Counted from the first letter of the stretch, positions 15,001 to 26,312 are shown. The stretch: 64,000 nt of DNA from Amycolatopsis balhimycina FH 1894 (GCF_000384295.1 NZ_KB913037.1:8309533-8373532); one strand, 5' to 3'. Numbers and translations are program-made. Notes: generated by a model not told the origin, from the sequence alone.

Positions 15001-18000
15001 GGCCGAACGCGACCTGGTCCTGGGTGCGTGGAACGACACGGCCCGCCCGGTGGACCCGCGTACGTTGCCCGAGCTGATCGCGGCCCGGGCCCGGCGGACG
15101 CCGGACGCTGTTGCTCTTGTCTCGGATGAGTCACTCACGTACGCCGAGCTGGACGCCCGCGCGGCCCGGCTGGCCAGAGTGCTGGCCGGGCACGGCATCG
15201 GCCCGGAACGGATCGTGGCGCTCGCGCTGCCACGATCGGTGGAGATCATCGTCGCGCAGCTGGCGGTGTGGAAGGCGGGCGGAGCGTTCCTGCCGGTCGA
15301 CCCGACTTACCCGATCGAGCGCATCACGTTCATGCTCGCCGATGCCCGTCCGGCGCTGGTCCTGACGATGGAAGGCCTGGCACCGCCGGTACCCGAGGGA
15401 GTGCCGGTGGTCTCGCTGGACGATCCGGGATTGTTCGACACCGAGCCTGCCGAGGCGGTCCCGGTCCGCCCGGAGCACCCCGCCTACGTCATCTACACGT
15501 CCGGCTCGACCGGCCGCCCGAAGGGCGTGGTCGTCACGCACGCCGGCCTGGCCGGCTTCGCCGCGGCAGAAGCCGAACACTTCCGCGTCACCGAAGGCGA
15601 CCGCGTCCTGGCCTACTCCTCGCCGAGCTTCGACGCCGCGGTACTGGAACTGTGCCTGGCACTGCCCTTCGGCGCCGCACTCGTCGTCGTCCCGCCCGAA
15701 CCGCTGCTGGGCGAACCCCTCGCCGAGTTCCTCGCCGCCCACCGGATCACCCACACCCTGATCCCGCCGGCCGCGCTGACCACCGTCCCGGCGACCGACC
15801 TGCCCGACCTGCGCACCCTCGTCGTCGGCGGTGACGCCTGCTCGCCGGAGCTGGTGGACCGCTGGGCACCGGGCCGCCGGATGATCAACGCCTACGGCCC
15901 CACCGAATCGACGGTCGTCGCGACCTGGAGCGAGCCGCTCGTTCCCGGGACGCCGCCGCCCATCGGCCGTCCGATCCCGAACACCCGCGTCTACGTGCTC
16001 GACGCCGCGCTCGCGCCGGTGCCCGTCGGCGTGGCGGGCGAGCTCTACGTCGCCGGGCCGAGCCTCGCCCGCGGCTACCTCGACCGCCCGGGCCTGACCG
16101 CCGACCGGTTCACCGCCAACCCCTTCGGCGCGCCCGGCGAGCGGATGTACCGCACCGGCGACGTCGTCCGCTGGACCGCGTCCGGGCACCTGGAGTTCAC
16201 CGGCCGGGCCGACGACCAGGTCAAGGTGCGCGGCTTCCGGATCGAGCTCGGAGAGGTGGAGGCGGCGCTGACCCGGCACCCCCGGGTGACCGCCGCCGTC
16301 GCCGCCGTCCAGCAGGACGATTCCGGCCACAAACGCCTGGTCGCCTGTTTCGTCACCGAACCGGGGGCCGGCCCGGTCGGCGCCGCGGACCTGCGCGAGT
16401 TCCTGGGCCGGTCGCTGCCTGGGCACCTGGTGCCCTCGGCGTTCCTGGAACTGCCCGCGCTGCCGCTCGGCCCGAGCGGCAAGGTCGACCGCCGCGCCCT
16501 GCCCGCGGTCGCCGCCGCGGCCGAGCCCGCCACCCGCCACGTCGAGCCGGTCACCCCGGCCGAACGGGTGCTCTGCGACATCTGGGCCCAGGTCCTCGGC
16601 CTGGACCGGGTCGGCACCGAGGACAACTTCTTCGAGCTGGGCGGCGATTCCATCCTCAGCATGCAGGTCGTGTCCCGGGCCCGGCAGGCCGGGCTGCAAC
16701 TGTCCACAAAGGACATGTTCCTGCACCAGACCATCGCCGTCCTCGCGCCCCGGACCGGCGCGGTCTCCGAAGCGGCCGAGGCGGACGGGCCGGTCGTCGG
16801 GCCCGTGCCGCTGACCCCGATCCAGGACTGGTTCTTCGGGATCCACACCGTGAACCCGCACCACTTCAACCAGTCGATGCTCCTCGAGCTCGCCGACGGC
16901 TTCGACGCCGGCGCGCTCAGGCGGGCACTGGCCGCGGTCTGGACCCACCACGACGCCCTGCGCATGCGGTTCACCCGCACCGGCGAGGGCTGGCAACAGC
17001 ACAACGCCGACGTCGAGCCGGTGCCCGGGCTGCGCCACGAAGACCTGACCGCGGTGCCCGAGGCAGACCGGGCAGCGGCGCTGCAGCGGATCGCCGACGA
17101 CGTCCACGCCGGGTTCGACCTCACCCGGGGCCCGCTGCTGGCCGCCGTCCTCGTCACCGCCGAATCACAGTGGCGGCCACGGCTGTTCCTGGCCGCGCAC
17201 CACGTCGTGGTCGACGCCGTCTCCTGGCGCATCCTGCTCGACGACCTCGATATCGCGTACCGGCAGGCCGCGCGGCAGACCCCGATCGACCTCGGCCCGC
17301 GCACGACGTCGTTCCGGGACTGGGCAAACCAGCTCCGCGACCACGTCCGCGCCGGCGGGTTCGACGACGAAGTGGCGTACTGGACCGGCCTGCCCGCCTC
17401 GGGCGAGCTGCCGGTGGATCACGACGGCACGGGCACCGGCACGGCGGAGGTCACCGTGGTGCTCGACGCCGAGGACACCAACGCCCTGCTGCGCTCGGCG
17501 CCGTCGGCGTACCGCACGCGTGTCAACGACGTCCTGCTCGCCGCCCTGGCGTGGGCGCTGGCCCGGTGGACCGGGCGCCCGGACGTGTCGATCGCGCTGG
17601 AAGGGCACGGCCGGGAAGACGTCCTCGACGGCGTCGACCTCAACCGGACCGTCGGCTGGTTCACCACCCTCTACCCGGTGGCGCTCTCGATCGACGACGC
17701 AGGCGGCACGGCTGACCCGGACTGGCGGACGCTGGTCAAGTCGGTCCGCAAGCAGCTGCGGGCCGTGCCGGGCAACGGGTTCGGCTACGGCGCGCTCCGC
17801 CACCTCGGCAGCCCGGACGTCCGGGCGAAGCTCGCCGAAACCGGGCCGCAGCCGCAGATCTCGTTCAACTACCTCGGCCAGTGGGACGATCCCGGGGCGG
17901 CGGCGACGTCCGAAAGCCTCTACGCGGCGGCCCACGGATCGCTCGGTCTCGACCACGACCCGGCCGAGCACCGCCCGTACCTGCTCGACCTGGTCGGCGC

Positions 18001-18139
18001 GGTCCAGGACGGCGAGCTGGTGTTTTCCCTGATCCACCAACCCGATCGGCACGACCGGGCGACCGTCGAAGCCGTGGCGGGTGACTTCGCCGCCGCGCTG
18101 AGGCGGATCGCCGCCGACAGTCGGAGGGAGCGGCGGTGA
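1..18139 (+). CDS. Nonribosomal peptide synthetase, five modules, 5' end outside window
   Basis: This is a multimodular NRPS; reading phase begins at base 2 and the first adenylation domain is already under way. Order by approximate position: A1 (to 1370), T1 (Ser near 1501), E1 (1670-2990), C2 (3065-4330), A2 (4440-5870), T2 (5990), C3 (6180-7440), A3 (7500-8940), T3 (9065), E3 (9240-10540), C4 (10585-11870), A4 (11950-13420), T4 (13530), C5 (13690-15000), A5 (15065-16500), T5 (16630), E5 (16805-18100). C2 and C4, which follow E domains, begin [10 protein letters not shown] (D-L type). C3 and C5 begin [13 protein letters not shown] (L-L type). All four C domains keep HHxxxDG. Pocket codes I read: A2 DFWNVGMVHK (Thr), A4 DAYWWGGTFK (Val), A5 DALLVGAVVK (hydrophobic, unassigned). 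A1 and A3 carry acidic pocket residues and look like Orn/Lys-type codes. No thioesterase is present and the protein ends in an E domain, so another synthetase probably continues the chain. Domain calls are secure; substrates other than Thr and Val are tentative. Confidence 0.97.
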   Translation, partial: FAELNALANRLARHLVSLGAGPERVVALALPRTAEAIIAFLAVLKAGAVYLPIDPALPADRKDLLLRDAGASVLLDTPEIVAALGEYSAADLTDADRVAPLRPDNTAYVIYTSGSTGRPKGVAVPYRNLTNLLFNHRNDFAAPGRRLRVALTATLSFDTSLEGPLLMADGHELHLIGDDVRLDAHALVDHIAEHRIDFLDLTPTYLRRLIPAGLLTDPRHRPKILMLGGEALDDTLWHELAGAEVTVAHNFYGPTEYTVDAVSGRVGETARPVLGRPLANTRAYVVDQDLRPVPAGVPGELCLAGAQLARGYLGRPGRTAGSFVANPFGEPGERMYRTGDRVRWTADGQLEYLGRLDDQVKIRGFRVEPGEVEAALVRLPEVTAAVVVANRPDGGHARLVAYVVGADPVPPTADELRAALRATLPDYLVPSAFVPIDAVPLTPQGKVDRRALPAPDAPADGQAYVPARTAVEHQLVAIWSEVLGNDRIGVEDNFFGLGGDSILSIQVVAQARQAGLRLTSRDIFLHQTIAGLATAVQTAAVHAPAAGPVTGPAPLTPIQHWFFATHGPLAHFTMSQLLELPADVDQQALRTALDAVVAHHEALRTRFFTVDGRWRQEVTPAAPTGILRIRDLSSFGDAGQRAGIEAAAAQVRAGLEVTTGELAGAALLLRGTRPPLLFLAVHHLVADGVSLRLLLGDLETAYQQVVAGTPVRLAATGTPFTQWAHLLEEHVRAGGFDDDIEHWTRVARRVPPALAADHAGAGTTGSTRTLTVSLGAEDTDALLHKVPATYRTQVNDVLLSALGRALANRTRQDGVLIALEGHGREDVFDGVDLSRTAGWFTTQFPVALDLPPSGEWGATLKAVKEQLRAVPRRGLSYEALRYLGEPGAPGHALQAFPLPQICFNYHGRWDAQAGAGGLFRGRHDSAGPDIAPGEASTYQLDVTGVVESGELAVTWSYSDQVYDDGTVRDLAEAMVTGLREIVAHCALPGSGGRTPSDFPLARLGQSTVDRIIGDGRDVDDVYPLTPLQAGMLFHSLLDPTADAYVDQARMLLDGVRDPDAFALAWQQVADRTPVLRTQLVWDGVEEPLQVVRHRAVVPITRHDWRGLSEAEQTAQLERLSAEDAAAGLDLTTAPLMRLAVIALTHDRVLLMWTSHHIVLDGWSLAQIFTEVCEQYAAITEHRVPRVPAHRPFRDYLGWLAAQDSAAAEDHWRAVLSGFAAPTPLPWDRPPAQAHRTRSSRSVRVALSTEDTDRLRAVARRHSLTVNTLVQGAWALLLAHSSGEPDVVFGTTVSGRPDDLPGVENMIGMFINTVPTRTRIDSGEPVLAWLRRLQDEQNQARRYDFLALGRLRALSDVPSGENLFDSMVAFENYPFDENAAARAGVSLREVTALDATTFPVTLRAYVDRRLGFELGTDPDLFDDSTATALAARLETLLLGIAENPDRPIAKLPWLSADDRAQLVADQPVPLPAPTITELFAAQVTAHPDAVALTADGTSLTYAELNARANRLAHRLIALGAGPERFVALRLPRSPEQVVAILAVLKAGAAYLPIDPATPAERVDRMFADTDPVAVLTPEDVAGESGPETDPPPRCTPDHPAYVIYTSGSTGLPKGVVIPHRNVTRLFAATARFGFGRDDVWTLFHSYAFDFSVWEIWGPLLHGGRLVVVPHAVSRSPREFLRLLAGEGVTVLNQTPSAFYQLVRADEDNPGTRLALRYVVFGGEALDTRRLAGWFRRRGDQAPRLVNMYGITETTVHVTHHDLVSDRDTVDTPGLVGTVLPDLRGHVLDADLNPVPPGVPGELYVAGDGLARGYLGRPGLTAARFVADPFGTPGSRMYRSGDRVSRTRDGALRYHGRADHQVKIRGFRIEPGEIEATLLALPEVRSAAVLAREDEPGRKRLVAYVVAATPDAPPSAARLREHLGRSLPDYMVPSAFVTLDELPLTRNGKLDQRALPAPDAAAPADTAFVEPRTETERTVAAVLATTLGLERVGAEGHFFELGGDSILSIRFTSALREAFGVEVSPRTVFDHPTVAGLAAALPTASATPLTAAITPVDRDGELPLSFAQQRLWFLDEFAPGSTDHVTVFGVRLRGDLRLDALSRALTTLIARHESLRTTFPSVDGRPRQVVGEPWQLALPVTEATDLQRLLAEDLARPFDLARGPLLRARLVRLAADDHALVLSLHHIITDGWSMGVLAGELATLYGDERAELPALPIQYVDFAAWQRTRLTGDFLAEQLGFWRQELAGLRPLDLPTDRPRPATRTSNGAEHEFALGADALAGLRRLSRDRDTTLFTALVAACQLVLRRWAGQDDVAVGTITSGRDHAGVQDLVGLFVNTVVLRSPVDGRQGFGELLGAVRRTVLDAFAHQEVPFERIVDELSPDRDPSRTPLFEVLVTLQNAGNRLPALAGLTASELALPMTTAGFDLSVEFEERPDGLRGLLNYDTDLFDAATMRRFAEHLTVLLTAVVAEPDRPVDALPLLPATEHDLVVETWNATDRPVPDTTVVELFEAQAARTPHATALVCGATTVTFAELNTRANRIARVLVAGGAGPERLVAVALPRSAELVVTILAVLKAGAVHLPLDPELPARRREALLADARPVLVLTEPVAAEETDTNLTDADRLAPLTPDHAAYAIYTSGSTGTPKGVLVGHRALANFAVDHAGQFTAAAGKDRLRVALTAAFSFDASWEAVLLMLTAGHELHMIDGDTRLDPALLAGYVAEHRIDLVNSTPSFVRHLLDAGFGEHRPSVLLVGGEAVGEALWRDLSDVDGVTAFNLYGPTECTVDATLCRIGETAREVIGRPIGNVRTYVLDDRLRPAPIGVPGELHLAGVQLARGYLNRPGLTADRFRANPFGPPGSRMYATGDRVRWTAEGHLEYLGRVDDQVKIRGFRIEPGEVEAALRALPEVADAVVVARHDDGHARLVAYVVPVAGSPADAAQLRTALKATLPDHLVPSVFVPLERLPLATSGKVDRRALPAPAVRPAPAEGRTAPRTDTERLLAEIWAEVLGVPDPGVDDNFFALGGDSILSIQVVSRARRHGLRLTSRDVFRHQSIAELALVAGAEAAAEPVAGFTGSAPLTPIQRWFFETGHHDHFTMSTLAELDPDVSISALETALNAVLARHDALRTRFTRTGDGWRQEFRPDAEIPALRQVSDVDTSVVAAEARATLRVEGGPLAAAVLITAPGRPPRLLLVVHHLVVDGVSWRILFDDLETAYRQVVSGRPVDLGPAPVSYLRWADRLAGHAFDAELPYWTEALDGVVPDLPVDAAGENTAGRARTVTVRLDAETTDALLHQVPEVYRTQINDVLLSALGRVLARWTGRERVLVSLEGHGREEIFDDLDLSRTAGWFTAEFPVALTLPADGGWGPTLKAVKEQLRAVPGKGLGYGALRRLTPDSPLRDGPVPQISLNYHGQWTAGGDDAGLYRGWGGDLGDDIDPERPRTALLDVVGIVDGGRLELAWTYAPDVHREDTVRGLAEQVVTALREIAEHCATPGAGGRTPSDFPLVRLSPAELDTVAGDGRAVEDVYPLTPLQAGMVFHTLVDDGSPAYFEQVRIRLAGVADPAGLAAAWQRVVDRTPVLRTRLVWTGVEEPVQVVDRTATLPVAHHDWRDLGPADRETALREVLEADRAVPFDLTRAPLTRLTIAALPGDEVDLVWTSHHVLFDGWSAAQIFAEACEHYAAATAGVRPALVARRPYRDYLGWLADRDQAAADGFWRTTLAGFDAPTTLPYDRPPAEAHQSRSTDSVRTELPPAATLRLREFARTHGLTVNTVVQGVWALALALVSGDRDVVFGTTVSGRPGDLAGVESMIGLFINTIPTRVRVDGTQPVARWLGQLQAAQSEARDHDFVSLARLRPLSDVPAGQNLFDSMVVFENYPISEPATAGAPRVAEVASADATNFPLCLRASLDDGLALDLAYDPALFDPGTITALTDRLVTLLDGVTADAERPLARVPWVAAAERAQVLADAHGPGAAGTPSTVPALFADQVRRRPDDPAVLAGDRTLTYLELDERANHLAGRLAGLGIAAEDRVGLLLEPSVEHVVAELAVLKAGAAYVPLDTRAPHERLRAVLAEAGVPVVVAGDTWVTTAEAVHNGPSLTVGEHRSPAAPECSVSPENLAYVMYTSGSTGVPKGVAVRHRDITALAQDGRFTGGAHTRVLAHSPLAFDASTYELWVPLLTGGATVLPDGPDLTVESLRRAVSEHDVTSAWLTAGLFRLLAQDAPDCLRGLREVWTGGDVVPPAVVRAVQAACPGLVVVDGYGPTETTTFATSFRMTGEAGVPEPVPIGRPLDGMRAYVLDAESRPLPAGAPGELCLAGAGLARGYLGRPGLTAERFVPDPFGAPGERMYRTGDVVRRGPDGELVFLGRSDDQVKLRGFRIEPAEVEAVLATHPAVAQAVATVHADSAGTRRLIAHVVLERASDPDELRAHAAAALPEYMVPAVVMVLAALPLNRNGKVDRRALPVPDGPLTSGRPYVEPATATQRAVAGIWQRLLGIERVGAKDNFFELGGDSILSIRLVSRLLAECGVSLSPRAVFAHPTVSRLAAAIETVGATAKDPIPVVSRDGELPQSFAQQRLWFLDEFEPGGTEYVTSSAVRLRGELDVDALAGAFTALVARHEPLRTTFGSADGHGVQIVHPPSPVPLPVVDAREEELAEILRADGEQPFDLSEGPLLRAKLIRLAPREHVLTVAVHHIVTDGWSNGLIAEEVGAFYAAALHGEPADLPPLPVQYADFAAWQRGRLAERVLSGQVAYWTERLRDLTPLQLPTDRPRPPVRTTRGATCEIVVPAAVTARLEQVSRQRETTLFTTLVAACQVLFGRWAGQDDVAVGTVTSGRERPELEGLVGFFVNTLVLRSRVRPDLAFTAFLDDVAAGVREAFDHQDLPFDRVVDAVQPGRDPSRTPLFQVMVVLQNSPREATRLPGVETEEIAQPATAANFDLTLEFQPDGEVLRAALTYNTDLFDAATIDRLAAHLGVLLAGVAEDPDRPLARLPLIGAAERDLVLGAWNDTARPVDPRTLPELIAARARRTPDAVALVSDESLTYAELDARAARLARVLAGHGIGPERIVALALPRSVEIIVAQLAVWKAGGAFLPVDPTYPIERITFMLADARPALVLTMEGLAPPVPEGVPVVSLDDPGLFDTEPAEAVPVRPEHPAYVIYTSGSTGRPKGVVVTHAGLAGFAAAEAEHFRVTEGDRVLAYSSPSFDAAVLELCLALPFGAALVVVPPEPLLGEPLAEFLAAHRITHTLIPPAALTTVPATDLPDLRTLVVGGDACSPELVDRWAPGRRMINAYGPTESTVVATWSEPLVPGTPPPIGRPIPNTRVYVLDAALAPVPVGVAGELYVAGPSLARGYLDRPGLTADRFTANPFGAPGERMYRTGDVVRWTASGHLEFTGRADDQVKVRGFRIELGEVEAALTRHPRVTAAVAAVQQDDSGHKRLVACFVTEPGAGPVGAADLREFLGRSLPGHLVPSAFLELPALPLGPSGKVDRRALPAVAAAAEPATRHVEPVTPAERVLCDIWAQVLGLDRVGTEDNFFELGGDSILSMQVVSRARQAGLQLSTKDMFLHQTIAVLAPRTGAVSEAAEADGPVVGPVPLTPIQDWFFGIHTVNPHHFNQSMLLELADGFDAGALRRALAAVWTHHDALRMRFTRTGEGWQQHNADVEPVPGLRHEDLTAVPEADRAAALQRIADDVHAGFDLTRGPLLAAVLVTAESQWRPRLFLAAHHVVVDAVSWRILLDDLDIAYRQAARQTPIDLGPRTTSFRDWANQLRDHVRAGGFDDEVAYWTGLPASGELPVDHDGTGTGTAEVTVVLDAEDTNALLRSAPSAYRTRVNDVLLAALAWALARWTGRPDVSIALEGHGREDVLDGVDLNRTVGWFTTLYPVALSIDDAGGTADPDWRTLVKSVRKQLRAVPGNGFGYGALRHLGSPDVRAKLAETGPQPQISFNYLGQWDDPGAAATSESLYAAAHGSLGLDHDPAEHRPYLLDLVGAVQDGELVFSLIHQPDRHDRATVEAVAGDFAAALRRIAADSRRERR

Positions 18140-19383
18140 CCACGCGGCTTTCCCGGAACCGGAACTACCGGCTGCTCTGGGGCAGCCAGGCCCTGTCGGA
18201 AGCCGGGTTCAGCGCGTCGATGATCGCGTTGCCGCTGCTGGTGCTGGCGGTGACCGGCTCGCCGGCGCTGTCCGGGCTGGTGCTGGGCGTCGACGCGATG
18301 GCCCAGCTGGTCGCCGGGCTGCCCGCCGGCGCGCTGGCGGACCGCTGGGACCGCAAGAAGATCCTGCTCGTCTGCGAAGCGGTATACGCGCTGGCGGCGG
18401 CGAGCCTGGTGGCGGCGATCTGGTGGGACGTCGTGAGCATCCCGCACCTGATCGCGGTCGCCGCGGTCATGGGCTGCTGCCGGTCGCTGTTCGGGCCGGC
18501 CGAAGGCGCGATGCTGGCGGGGGTCGTGCCGGCGGCCCAGCTGCCCACCGCCGTGGCGATGAACTCCGCGCGCGGCGCGCTCGGCCAGCTCTCGGGCACC
18601 GCGGTCGGCGGGTTCCTCTACGGCCTCGGGCGGGCCGTCCCGTTCGCGTTCGACGTGCTCGCCCACCTGGTTTCGCTGGTGGCCCTGTGTTTCGTCCGGG
18701 CGCCGCGGCGCGAGGCCGCGGCCACTGACGGCGGGCACCTCGGCCGGGAGATGGCCGAGGGACTGCGCTGGGTGTGGAGCGAACGGCACGTGCGCGTCAC
18801 CGTGGCGTGCGCGGTGAGCCTGAACTTCTTCTTCAGCGCGTACTACATCGTCATCATCGTCCTGGCCAAGGACCGGGGCGTCACCTCGGGCGAGATCGGC
18901 GTGATGGCCGCGATGCTCGGCGTCGGCGGGGTGGTGGGCTCGCTCATCGCGCCGTACCTGCAGCGGCGGCTCAGCCCGTACGTGTCGATCATGAGCGTGT
19001 TCTGGGTGCTCACGCTGCTGACCCCGGTCGCCGCCGTCATCCACGACGGCTACCTGCTGGGGGCGCTGTTCGTCGCCATGGCCCTGCTCCCGCCGACCGC
19101 CAACACGACGATCGGGACCTACCAGCTGCTGCTCACCCCCGACCGGCTGCGCGGACGGCTGACCAGCGTGATGGCCGTGATCGGCGGGGTGTCCGCGGCG
19201 ACCGGGCCCGCCTTCGGTGGCCTGGTGGTGCAGGCCTTCCCCGGCACGGACGCCGTCCTGCTGTGCGCCGCGGGTATCGCGCTGATCACCCTCGTCGTCA
19301 CCTTCAGCCCCACCCTGCGCCGGTTCCCCCGCATCACCACCGCCGAGCCCGTCCCGACGAAGACCGAGGAGACCCAGCCATGA
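18136..19383 (+). CDS. MFS transporter, EntS/macrolide-efflux (MFS_3) type
   Basis: A 415-residue integral membrane protein with about twelve hydrophobic segments and the MFS loop motif [10 protein letters not shown] after the second helix. This family (EntS-like, MFS_3) commonly exports siderophores and peptide antibiotics by proton antiport. The GTG start overlaps the NRPS stop codon by four bases (GTGA) and a GGAGGG ribosome site lies inside the NRPS 3' end, so translation is coupled to the synthetase. The inferred role is export of the peptide or self-resistance. The substrate is not visible from sequence. The charged tail ends only bases before the P450 start. Confidence 0.9.
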   Translation: MTTRLSRNRNYRLLWGSQALSEAGFSASMIALPLLVLAVTGSPALSGLVLGVDAMAQLVAGLPAGALADRWDRKKILLVCEAVYALAAASLVAAIWWDVVSIPHLIAVAAVMGCCRSLFGPAEGAMLAGVVPAAQLPTAVAMNSARGALGQLSGTAVGGFLYGLGRAVPFAFDVLAHLVSLVALCFVRAPRREAAATDGGHLGREMAEGLRWVWSERHVRVTVACAVSLNFFFSAYYIVIIVLAKDRGVTSGEIGVMAAMLGVGGVVGSLIAPYLQRRLSPYVSIMSVFWVLTLLTPVAAVIHDGYLLGALFVAMALLPPTANTTIGTYQLLLTPDRLRGRLTSVMAVIGGVSAATGPAFGGLVVQAFPGTDAVLLCAAGIALITLVVTFSPTLRRFPRITTAEPVPTKTEETQP

Positions 19384-20588
19384 CCACGCAGGAACCCGCC
19401 GTCGCGTTCGCCTTCGAAGACCTGCTGGCCCGGTCCGCCGAGCTGCGCGAGCGCGGCGGGCCGGTGCACCACGACGAAGAGGCGGGGACGTGGCGGGTGC
19501 TCGACCACCCGGCCGTCTCGCGGGTGCTGTCCGACCCGGCCACGTTCTCGTCGGACTTCAGCGGGCTCACCCCGGTCCAGGAGGACTTCGAAACGTTCCG
19601 CAAGGGCAACTTCGTCGGAATGGACCCGCCCGACCACCGCAAGCTGCGCACCCTGGTCAGCCAGGCGTTCACCCCGCGCGTGGTCGCCGGGCTCGAACCC
19701 CGCATCCGGGCCATCGCCGGCGAACTGCTCGACGAGGCCGGCGGCGCTTCCCGCGTCGACATCGTCGACGCGCTGGCCTACCCGCTGCCGATCATCGTGA
19801 TCGCCGAGCTGCTCGGCGTCCCGGTCGCGGATCGCCCGCTGTTCACCCGCTGGGCGCAGGTGCTCTTCAGCGGCGACCAGCTGGGGGAGTCGGCCGACAT
19901 GGCGGACATCCAGCGCGCGCTGGACGCCATCGCGCCGACCATCCGCGAGATGAACGCCTACATCCTCGACCACATCCGGCACCACCGCGCCCACCCCGGG
20001 CCCGGGCTGACCAGCAGGCTGGTGGAGGCGGAGTTCAACGGCGAGCGGCTCGAGGACCAGGAGATCGTCGGGTTCGTGGCGCTGCTGCTGATAGCCGGCC
20101 ACATCACGACGACGGCGTTGCTCGGCAACGCCGTCGTCACGTTCGACCGGAACCCACTCGCGGCGGCCGCTTTGCGGTCCTCCCCGGCCGGCTTGCCCGC
20201 CGCGCTGGAGGAGGTGCTCCGGATGCTGCCGCCGTTCCCCGAGCTGGGCCGCCGGACGACGAAGCCGGTCGAGCTGGGCGGCCACACGATCCCGGAGAAC
20301 TCGATCGTGATGGCCGACCTGGCCGCGGCCAACCGCGACCCGGCGTTCTTCGACCGCCCGAACGAGTTCGACGTCGCACGGAACCCCAACCCGCACTTGA
20401 CGTTCGGGCACGGAATCCACTTCTGTTTCGGCGCTCCGCTGGCGAGGCTGGAGGGCCGGATCGCGTTCGAGGTCCTCTTCGACCGTTACCGGGACATGGC
20501 GGTGGCCACCGACGACCAGGTCGAGTTCCAGAACCCGCAGGTGATCGTCAGCGTCCGGCACCTTCCCCTCGACGTCACACCGGCCTGA
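19380..20588 (+). CDS. Cytochrome P450, cluster tailoring enzyme
   Basis: A 402-residue soluble bacterial P450 (CYP107/105-like class by general features). It has the I-helix oxygen-activation motif AGHITTT, the K-helix ExxR in EEVLR, and the heme-ligand loop FGHGIHFCFGAPLAR with the proximal cysteine. The I-helix acid usually seen as AGHETT is replaced by Ile. This occurs in some biosynthetic P450s and may affect proton delivery. The ATG overlaps the exporter stop (ATGA), so NRPS, exporter and P450 form one operon. It probably hydroxylates or cross-links the peptide or a carrier-bound amino acid; the substrate cannot be read from sequence. It is the last gene of the cluster on this side. Confidence 0.93.
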   Translation: MTTQEPAVAFAFEDLLARSAELRERGGPVHHDEEAGTWRVLDHPAVSRVLSDPATFSSDFSGLTPVQEDFETFRKGNFVGMDPPDHRKLRTLVSQAFTPRVVAGLEPRIRAIAGELLDEAGGASRVDIVDALAYPLPIIVIAELLGVPVADRPLFTRWAQVLFSGDQLGESADMADIQRALDAIAPTIREMNAYILDHIRHHRAHPGPGLTSRLVEAEFNGERLEDQEIVGFVALLLIAGHITTTALLGNAVVTFDRNPLAAAALRSSPAGLPAALEEVLRMLPPFPELGRRTTKPVELGGHTIPENSIVMADLAAANRDPAFFDRPNEFDVARNPNPHLTFGHGIHFCFGAPLARLEGRIAFEVLFDRYRDMAVATDDQVEFQNPQVIVSVRHLPLDVTPA

Positions 20589-20590
20589 TC

Positions 20591-20675
20591 ACGCGGTTTC
20601 GTTGCCGCGTCCAGGGTTCCGGCCGATTCTTGGCCCGGCCGGACGGCTGCGCACCCGCCGGTTTCGGTGGGTGCG
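20591..20675. terminator. Three-hairpin terminator between convergent P450 and DUF402 genes
   Basis: Three inverted repeats follow each other in the 121-bp gap: ACGCGG/CCGCGT (20591-20610), TCCGGCC/GGCCGGA (20618-20643), and a 10-bp stem CGCACCCGCC/GGTGGGTGCG with one G-T wobble and a six-base loop (20650-20675). No T-run follows, as is usual in actinomycetes. The placement between convergent genes suggests bidirectional termination. Confidence 0.65.
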
Positions 20676-20709
20676 TGGCTGCCTTTGCCGGCGAACCTCA
20701 GGCAGCTGG

Positions 20710-21228
20710 CTAGGGATGTCGTCGCCAGGTGAGCGTGATGTCCCGGGTGGACAACCACGCCGCAAGGTCGTAGCCGTGCGCAGCGAGGCCTTCGACCGCG
20801 GCGTACGTCGTCTTCAACGCGTACTCCGCGTCTTCGGCGGTGAGAAGACCCGCGGCGAGAGCTTCCAGCAGCTCGTCGGTGTCGATCACCCGCAGGGACA
20901 GCTTGTCCCTGAGCACCAGGTCGACATACAGGTCGGTGGCGACCCAGCGCGGCCCGTCGCGGCGGACCCGGACCACGTCGAGGTAGAAGTCCTGGTCGCG
21001 CTCGTGGCCGGGGGAGAACCAGAAGTCGGTGAAGCGGAGACCCAGCTCGGGCACCAGCCATGACTCGAGGTAGTGGAACTGCGCGCGGCCCGGTGTCGGG
21101 CGGGCGACGTACAGGCCGAACGGCTCCTCGCGGTACTCCTCGACCTCCCGCAGGATGCCCTTCGGATCGATGTTCGCGCGCGCGGCGGGGTCGAAGATCT
21201 CGACCTTCGGCGGGTGCAGTGCGGCCAT
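20710..21228 (-). CDS. DUF402 domain protein
   Basis: A 172-residue soluble protein. The DUF402 core is visible in DFYLDVVRVRRDG, TDLYVDLVL and the acidic stretch VIDTDELLEAL, followed by a helical tail. DUF402 includes FomD and nucleoside di/triphosphatase (Ntdp)-like proteins that hydrolyse phosphoanhydrides with metal ions bound by such acidic residues. The substrate here is unknown. I chose the ATG at 21228 rather than 21237 because a -10-like CAGGAT lies exactly seven bases upstream of it, which would give a leaderless transcript. It converges on the NRPS operon and is probably unrelated to it. Confidence 0.8.
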   Translation of the reverse strand: MAALHPPKVEIFDPAARANIDPKGILREVEEYREEPFGLYVARPTPGRAQFHYLESWLVPELGLRFTDFWFSPGHERDQDFYLDVVRVRRDGPRWVATDLYVDLVLRDKLSLRVIDTDELLEALAAGLLTAEDAEYALKTTYAAVEGLAAHGYDLAAWLSTRDITLTWRRHP

Positions 21229-21346
21229 GCCGCCCATCCTGCCGGGACCGGCGGCGGAACCGGTCACGAATCGCACACACCGGCCGCGCGCGCCACACGT
21301 TCGGGCTAAGGTGCGCCGTCCGTCCGGGAGCCGAGGGGAACTGGGG

Positions 21347-22696
21347 ATGTTCGGGATCATCAGGCCGTGCCGGCACCGGCTGTCCGCCGGCCTGCATGCC
21401 GACTGGCTGGCGCACCTGTGCGGGCTCTGCCTCACGCTGCGCGACGAACACGGCCAGCTGGCCCGCGTCGTCACCAACTACGACGGCCTGATCATCTCCG
21501 TGCTGGTCGACGCGCAGACGACGCGTGCCGACCGGCGGCGGGACGCGGGTCCGTGCCCGCTGCGGGGCATGCGGACGGCGTCGGTCGCGCGCGGCGAGGG
21601 CGCTCAGCTGGCCGCCGCGGTGTCGCTGGTGCTGGCCGCCGCGAAGGTCGGTGACCACGTCGAGGACCGCGACGGTGCCTTCGGCCGACGTCCGGTGGCC
21701 GCGGCCGCGCGCCGGGTCGCGGCGCGGTGGGCCGCGCAGGGCAGCCGCACCGGTTCCCGGGTCGGGTTCGACACGGCGGTGCTCACCGAGGCCGTCGACC
21801 GGCAGGGCGAACTGGAACGCGCGATCCGGCCCGGGGACTCGGCCCTACTCGCGACCGAGCCCGCCGAACTGGCCACCGCGGCCGCCTTCGCACGGACGGC
21901 CGAACTGGCCGGACGACCGGGCAACGCCGCGCCGCTCGCCGAGGCGGGTCGCTTGTTCGGGCGGGTGGCACACCTGCTGGACGCGGTCGAGGATCACGCC
22001 GCCGACGCCGCCACCGGCGCCTGGAACCCGCTCCTGGCCACCGGGACGGGACGGGCGGAGGCACGGCGCCTGTGCGACGACGCCGTGCTGGGCGTCGAGC
22101 TGGCGTTGCGCGAAGCCGAGTTCGTCAACCCGGCCCTGGTGCACGCCCTGCTGGTCCACGAGCTGAGGCAGGCGGTGCACCGCGCGTTCGGCCACGGCTC
22201 GGCACCCGGGCACGGCGCGCCGGCCGCGCAGCAGCCGCCACCCGGGTGGATCGGCCCGGGGCCCGCACCGCAGCAGCACCCGCACCAGGTGCCGCCGGAC
22301 TGGGCCGGGTCACCCCAGCCCCACGGATCTCCACCGCCGGGTCCGGTTCCACCGCCCGGCGCTCCAGGCCCCGGCGGCCGCGGCCCGGGAGGCCCGGGAG
22401 GTCCGGGTGGTCCCGGAGACCCGGGCGGCCCCGATGACCCCGGCCCCGAGCCGCTCGACGGCAAGGGCGGCGGCCTCTGGTACCCGAAATTCGCCGTCCC
22501 GCCGAAGAAGCGCAACCTCTTCCTCGGCTGCGCCCTCACCCCCTACATGTGCTGCACCTGCCAGTTCTGCTGCCGCGATCCCTATCCTGGGCCGTGGAGC
22601 GGGAAACCGGTCGGTACCTGCAGCGACGGCGGATGCGATTGCGGCGGCTGTGACGGTTGTTGCGACTGCTGCTCCTGCTGCGACTGCAACTGCTGA
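21347..22696 (+). CDS. DUF5685 family protein with Gly/Pro linker and Cys-rich tail
   Basis: A 449-residue protein. The N-terminal two thirds match the actinobacterial DUF5685 pattern: MFGIIRPCRH, then HLCGLCLTLRDEHGQ and TNYDGLIISVL. Function of the family is unknown to me. The conserved CxxC and Cys/His residues suggest metal binding. Residues about 285-368 form a Pro/Gly linker with collagen-like GPGG/GDP repeats. The last roughly 57 residues hold 18 cysteines, mostly in CC and CxC arrangements. A TAAGGT -10-like box lies 36 bases upstream and a GAGGGG ribosome site precedes the ATG. No signal peptide is seen. A metal-storage or redox role is inference. Confidence 0.8.
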   Translation: MFGIIRPCRHRLSAGLHADWLAHLCGLCLTLRDEHGQLARVVTNYDGLIISVLVDAQTTRADRRRDAGPCPLRGMRTASVARGEGAQLAAAVSLVLAAAKVGDHVEDRDGAFGRRPVAAAARRVAARWAAQGSRTGSRVGFDTAVLTEAVDRQGELERAIRPGDSALLATEPAELATAAAFARTAELAGRPGNAAPLAEAGRLFGRVAHLLDAVEDHAADAATGAWNPLLATGTGRAEARRLCDDAVLGVELALREAEFVNPALVHALLVHELRQAVHRAFGHGSAPGHGAPAAQQPPPGWIGPGPAPQQHPHQVPPDWAGSPQPHGSPPPGPVPPPGAPGPGGRGPGGPGGPGGPGDPGGPDDPGPEPLDGKGGGLWYPKFAVPPKKRNLFLGCALTPYMCCTCQFCCRDPYPGPWSGKPVGTCSDGGCDCGGCDGCCDCCSCCDCNC

Positions 22697-22711
22697 GTAG
22701 GGGGAGCGGGA

Positions 22712-23323
22712 ATGACAGACCCGATAGCGGAGCTGCACCGACGTGGCCGCGAGAACTTCGCCGACCTGGTCGAGGACGGCGCGAAGCGGCTCGACGCGCT
22801 GTTCGCCACCGTCCCGGCGCTGGGCGAGCTGGCGGTCGGCACCGTGTACGGCCACCTGCACGAACGTCCGGCGCTGGACGCCCGGACCCGGGAGGCCGCC
22901 ACGCTCGCGGCGATCGTCGCGGCGGGGATGGTCGGCCCGCCGCTGAGCGTTCACCTCCGGACCGGGCTGGCCGCGGGGCTGTCGCCGGCGGAGGTCTGCG
23001 AAGTGGTCGTCCAGACGGCGGCGTTCGCCGGCTTCCCGCGCGCGGTTTCGGCGGCTGACCAGCTGAACCGCCTCTTCGAAGGCCACGGCCTGCCGATCCC
23101 GCCGCCGCCGTCCCCGCGCGAGGTCGTCCTGGCCCACCTCGCCGCGCCCGCCGACGAGGTGGCCGAAGTCCTCGCGGAGTTCCCGCGCACCGAGGTGCAG
23201 GCGATCGGACCCGACCGGGTGCTGGTCTCGTGCTTCGGTGCCGACCCCGCGCCCGGGGCTATCCTGCACTGCTCGGTCGATGGCGGCGAAGTCGCTTCCG
23301 TCACGGTGTTCCGACCCCGCTGA
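22712..23323 (+). CDS. Carboxymuconolactone decarboxylase (CMD) family protein
   Basis: A 203-residue protein. Residues about 45-125 carry the CMD fold pattern: [37 protein letters not shown] and the closing [11 protein letters not shown]. The AhpD-type CxxC is absent, so a peroxidase role is unlikely. It looks more like the gamma-carboxymuconolactone decarboxylase branch or a stand-alone CMD protein of unknown substrate. The C-terminal 80 residues form an extra small alpha/beta segment not typical of the family. It starts 15 bases after the DUF5685 gene with a GGGGAG ribosome site, so the two are probably co-transcribed. Confidence 0.8.
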   Translation: MTDPIAELHRRGRENFADLVEDGAKRLDALFATVPALGELAVGTVYGHLHERPALDARTREAATLAAIVAAGMVGPPLSVHLRTGLAAGLSPAEVCEVVVQTAAFAGFPRAVSAADQLNRLFEGHGLPIPPPPSPREVVLAHLAAPADEVAEVLAEFPRTEVQAIGPDRVLVSCFGADPAPGAILHCSVDGGEVASVTVFRPR

Positions 23324-23335
23324 CCAGGGCCGACG

Positions 23336-23411
23336 GAAATTGTCGGTGACATCTGGGGCTTCGCCCCAGGTCGGGGGCTCCGCCACCCGAACCCCCGAGA
23401 AATTGTCGGTG
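23336..23411. repeat. 13-bp direct repeat flanking a double-hairpin insert
   Basis: GAAATTGTCGGTG occurs at 23336-23348 and again at 23399-23411. Between them lie two hairpins. The downstream copy is the -35-like half of the uvrB promoter; the upstream copy has no -10 partner. The layout looks like a small palindromic element flanked by a duplication of the promoter sequence. Confidence 0.6.
23353..23398. terminator. Tandem hairpins between CMD gene and uvrB
   Basis: The first hairpin is CTGGGGC-TTC-GCCCCAG (23353-23369). The second is TCGGGGG/CCCCCGA with a 14-base loop (23371-23398). They follow the CMD stop codon by 30 bases and precede the uvrB promoter, so they should insulate uvrB from upstream transcription. 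Confidence 0.6.
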
Positions 23412-23425
23412 GGTCGGCCTACTCT
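23403..23425 (+). promoter_or_regulatory. RecA-NDp (PafBC-type) DNA-damage promoter of uvrB
   Basis: TTGTCGGTG (23403-23411), an exact 8-base spacer, then TACTCT (23420-23425). This fits the mycobacterial DNA-damage promoter tTGTCRGTG-N8-TAnnnT bound with the PafBC activator, from memory of that literature. The -10 ends seven bases before the uvrB GTG, so the mRNA should be leaderless. Confidence 0.8.
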
Positions 23426-23432
23426 GGTCCCC

Positions 23433-25589
<2,157 letters not shown>

Positions 25590-25609
25590 CGCCGTTCACC
25601 TGATCGAGT

Positions 25610-25640
25610 ATTACACCATTCAGTGTATGATTACACCATG
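25610..25640 (+). promoter_or_regulatory. Promoter/operator of vapBC
   Basis: ATTACACCAT is repeated at 25610-25619 and 25630-25639. The GTGTA between them forms two overlapping inverted repeats with the TACAC halves on either side. A -10-like TATGAT (25626-25631) ends six bases before the vapB ATG. VapBC complexes usually autorepress through such nested repeats. Confidence 0.6.
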
Positions 25641-25910
25641 GCGATGAACATCAAGGACCCGGAGACGGAGCGCCTTGCGGCCGAGGTCGCGGAGTTGACG
25701 GGTGACACCAAGACTGGTGCCGTCCGTGAGGCGCTCCGTCTCCGGCGTGACCAGCTCAAGAAGCAGGAGAACGCCGAGCAGCGGCTGAAGCGGATGAGAC
25801 GGGTCCTGGAAGAAGAGATCTGGCCGTTGATACCGCCGGAGGAGCTCGGGAAACCGATCCCGAAGGAAGAGTGGGAAGACATCCTCGGGTTCGGGCCGGA
25901 GGGCGTGTGA
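25638..25910 (+). CDS. vapB: VapB-type antitoxin (PSK/Rv0623-like)
   Basis: A 90-residue protein beginning MAMNIKDPETERLAAEVAEL with the segment TKTGAVREAL, the ribbon-helix-helix signature of the Rv0623-like antitoxin family. The N-terminus should bind the operator and the acidic, proline-containing C-terminus should thread into the toxin. Start ATG 25638 keeps the family N-terminus; an in-frame GTG at 25623 would only add five residues and would lie inside the operator. Its TGA overlaps the toxin GTG, giving translational coupling. Confidence 0.9.
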   Translation: MAMNIKDPETERLAAEVAELTGDTKTGAVREALRLRRDQLKKQENAEQRLKRMRRVLEEEIWPLIPPEELGKPIPKEEWEDILGFGPEGV

Positions 25911-26305
25911 TCATCGACAGCTCGGCCGTCGTGGCGATCATCCGCCAGGAGCCGGACCACGTACTACTCGAGGAACGTCTCGCGGAAGCGGACGAAGTCA
26001 GGATCGGGGCGCCCACCCTTGTCGAGGTCGGCGTTGTTCTCACCGCGCGGCTGGGTGGACGCGGCCGGTTGGTACTGGCCCGGTTTCTGCAGGACAACCA
26101 TATCCAGACGGTTCCCTTCACCGAGGAACACGCCGAGATGGCGATCGACGCGTTCAGCCAATACGGGAAGGGCCATCACCCGGCGAAGCTCAACATGGGC
26201 GACTGCTACAGCTACGCCACGGCCAAGCTGGCGCGTGAACCGTTGCTGTGCATCGGGAACGACTTCTCGCAGACCGATCTCGAGCTGGTGAAGCTCGAGT
26301 CGTGA
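25907..26305 (+). CDS. vapC: VapC-type PIN-domain ribonuclease toxin
   Basis: A 132-residue PIN-domain protein. The acidic catalytic residues are visible in order: IIDSSA near the N-terminus, TLVEVG, NMGDCYSYATA and GNDFSQTDL. VapC toxins cut tRNA or rRNA in a Mg-dependent way; the target here is not predictable. The GTG start overlaps the vapB stop by four bases (GTGA). All catalytic acids are intact, so the toxin looks functional. Confidence 0.92.
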   Translation: MIIDSSAVVAIIRQEPDHVLLEERLAEADEVRIGAPTLVEVGVVLTARLGGRGRLVLARFLQDNHIQTVPFTEEHAEMAIDAFSQYGKGHHPAKLNMGDCYSYATAKLAREPLLCIGNDFSQTDLELVKLES

Positions 26306-26312
26306 AGCCGGC

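Noticed and set aside
17200..17230. Last epimerisation domain reading HHVVVDA instead of HHxxxDG, considered as an inactive domain
   Set aside because: The catalytic His and Asp are present and the following VSWRIL block is intact; Ala for Gly at this position seems tolerated in E domains.
22300..22460. Gly/Pro-rich stretch in the DUF5685 gene considered as a frameshift or low-complexity artefact
   Set aside because: The frame continues into a sensible conserved segment and a cysteine-rich tail ending in a normal stop, so it is a genuine linker.
23340..23348. Left TTGTCGGTG copy upstream of the uvrB hairpins as a second promoter
   Set aside because: The hexamer after eight bases is GGCTTC, so it lacks a -10; it is treated as a duplicated sequence.
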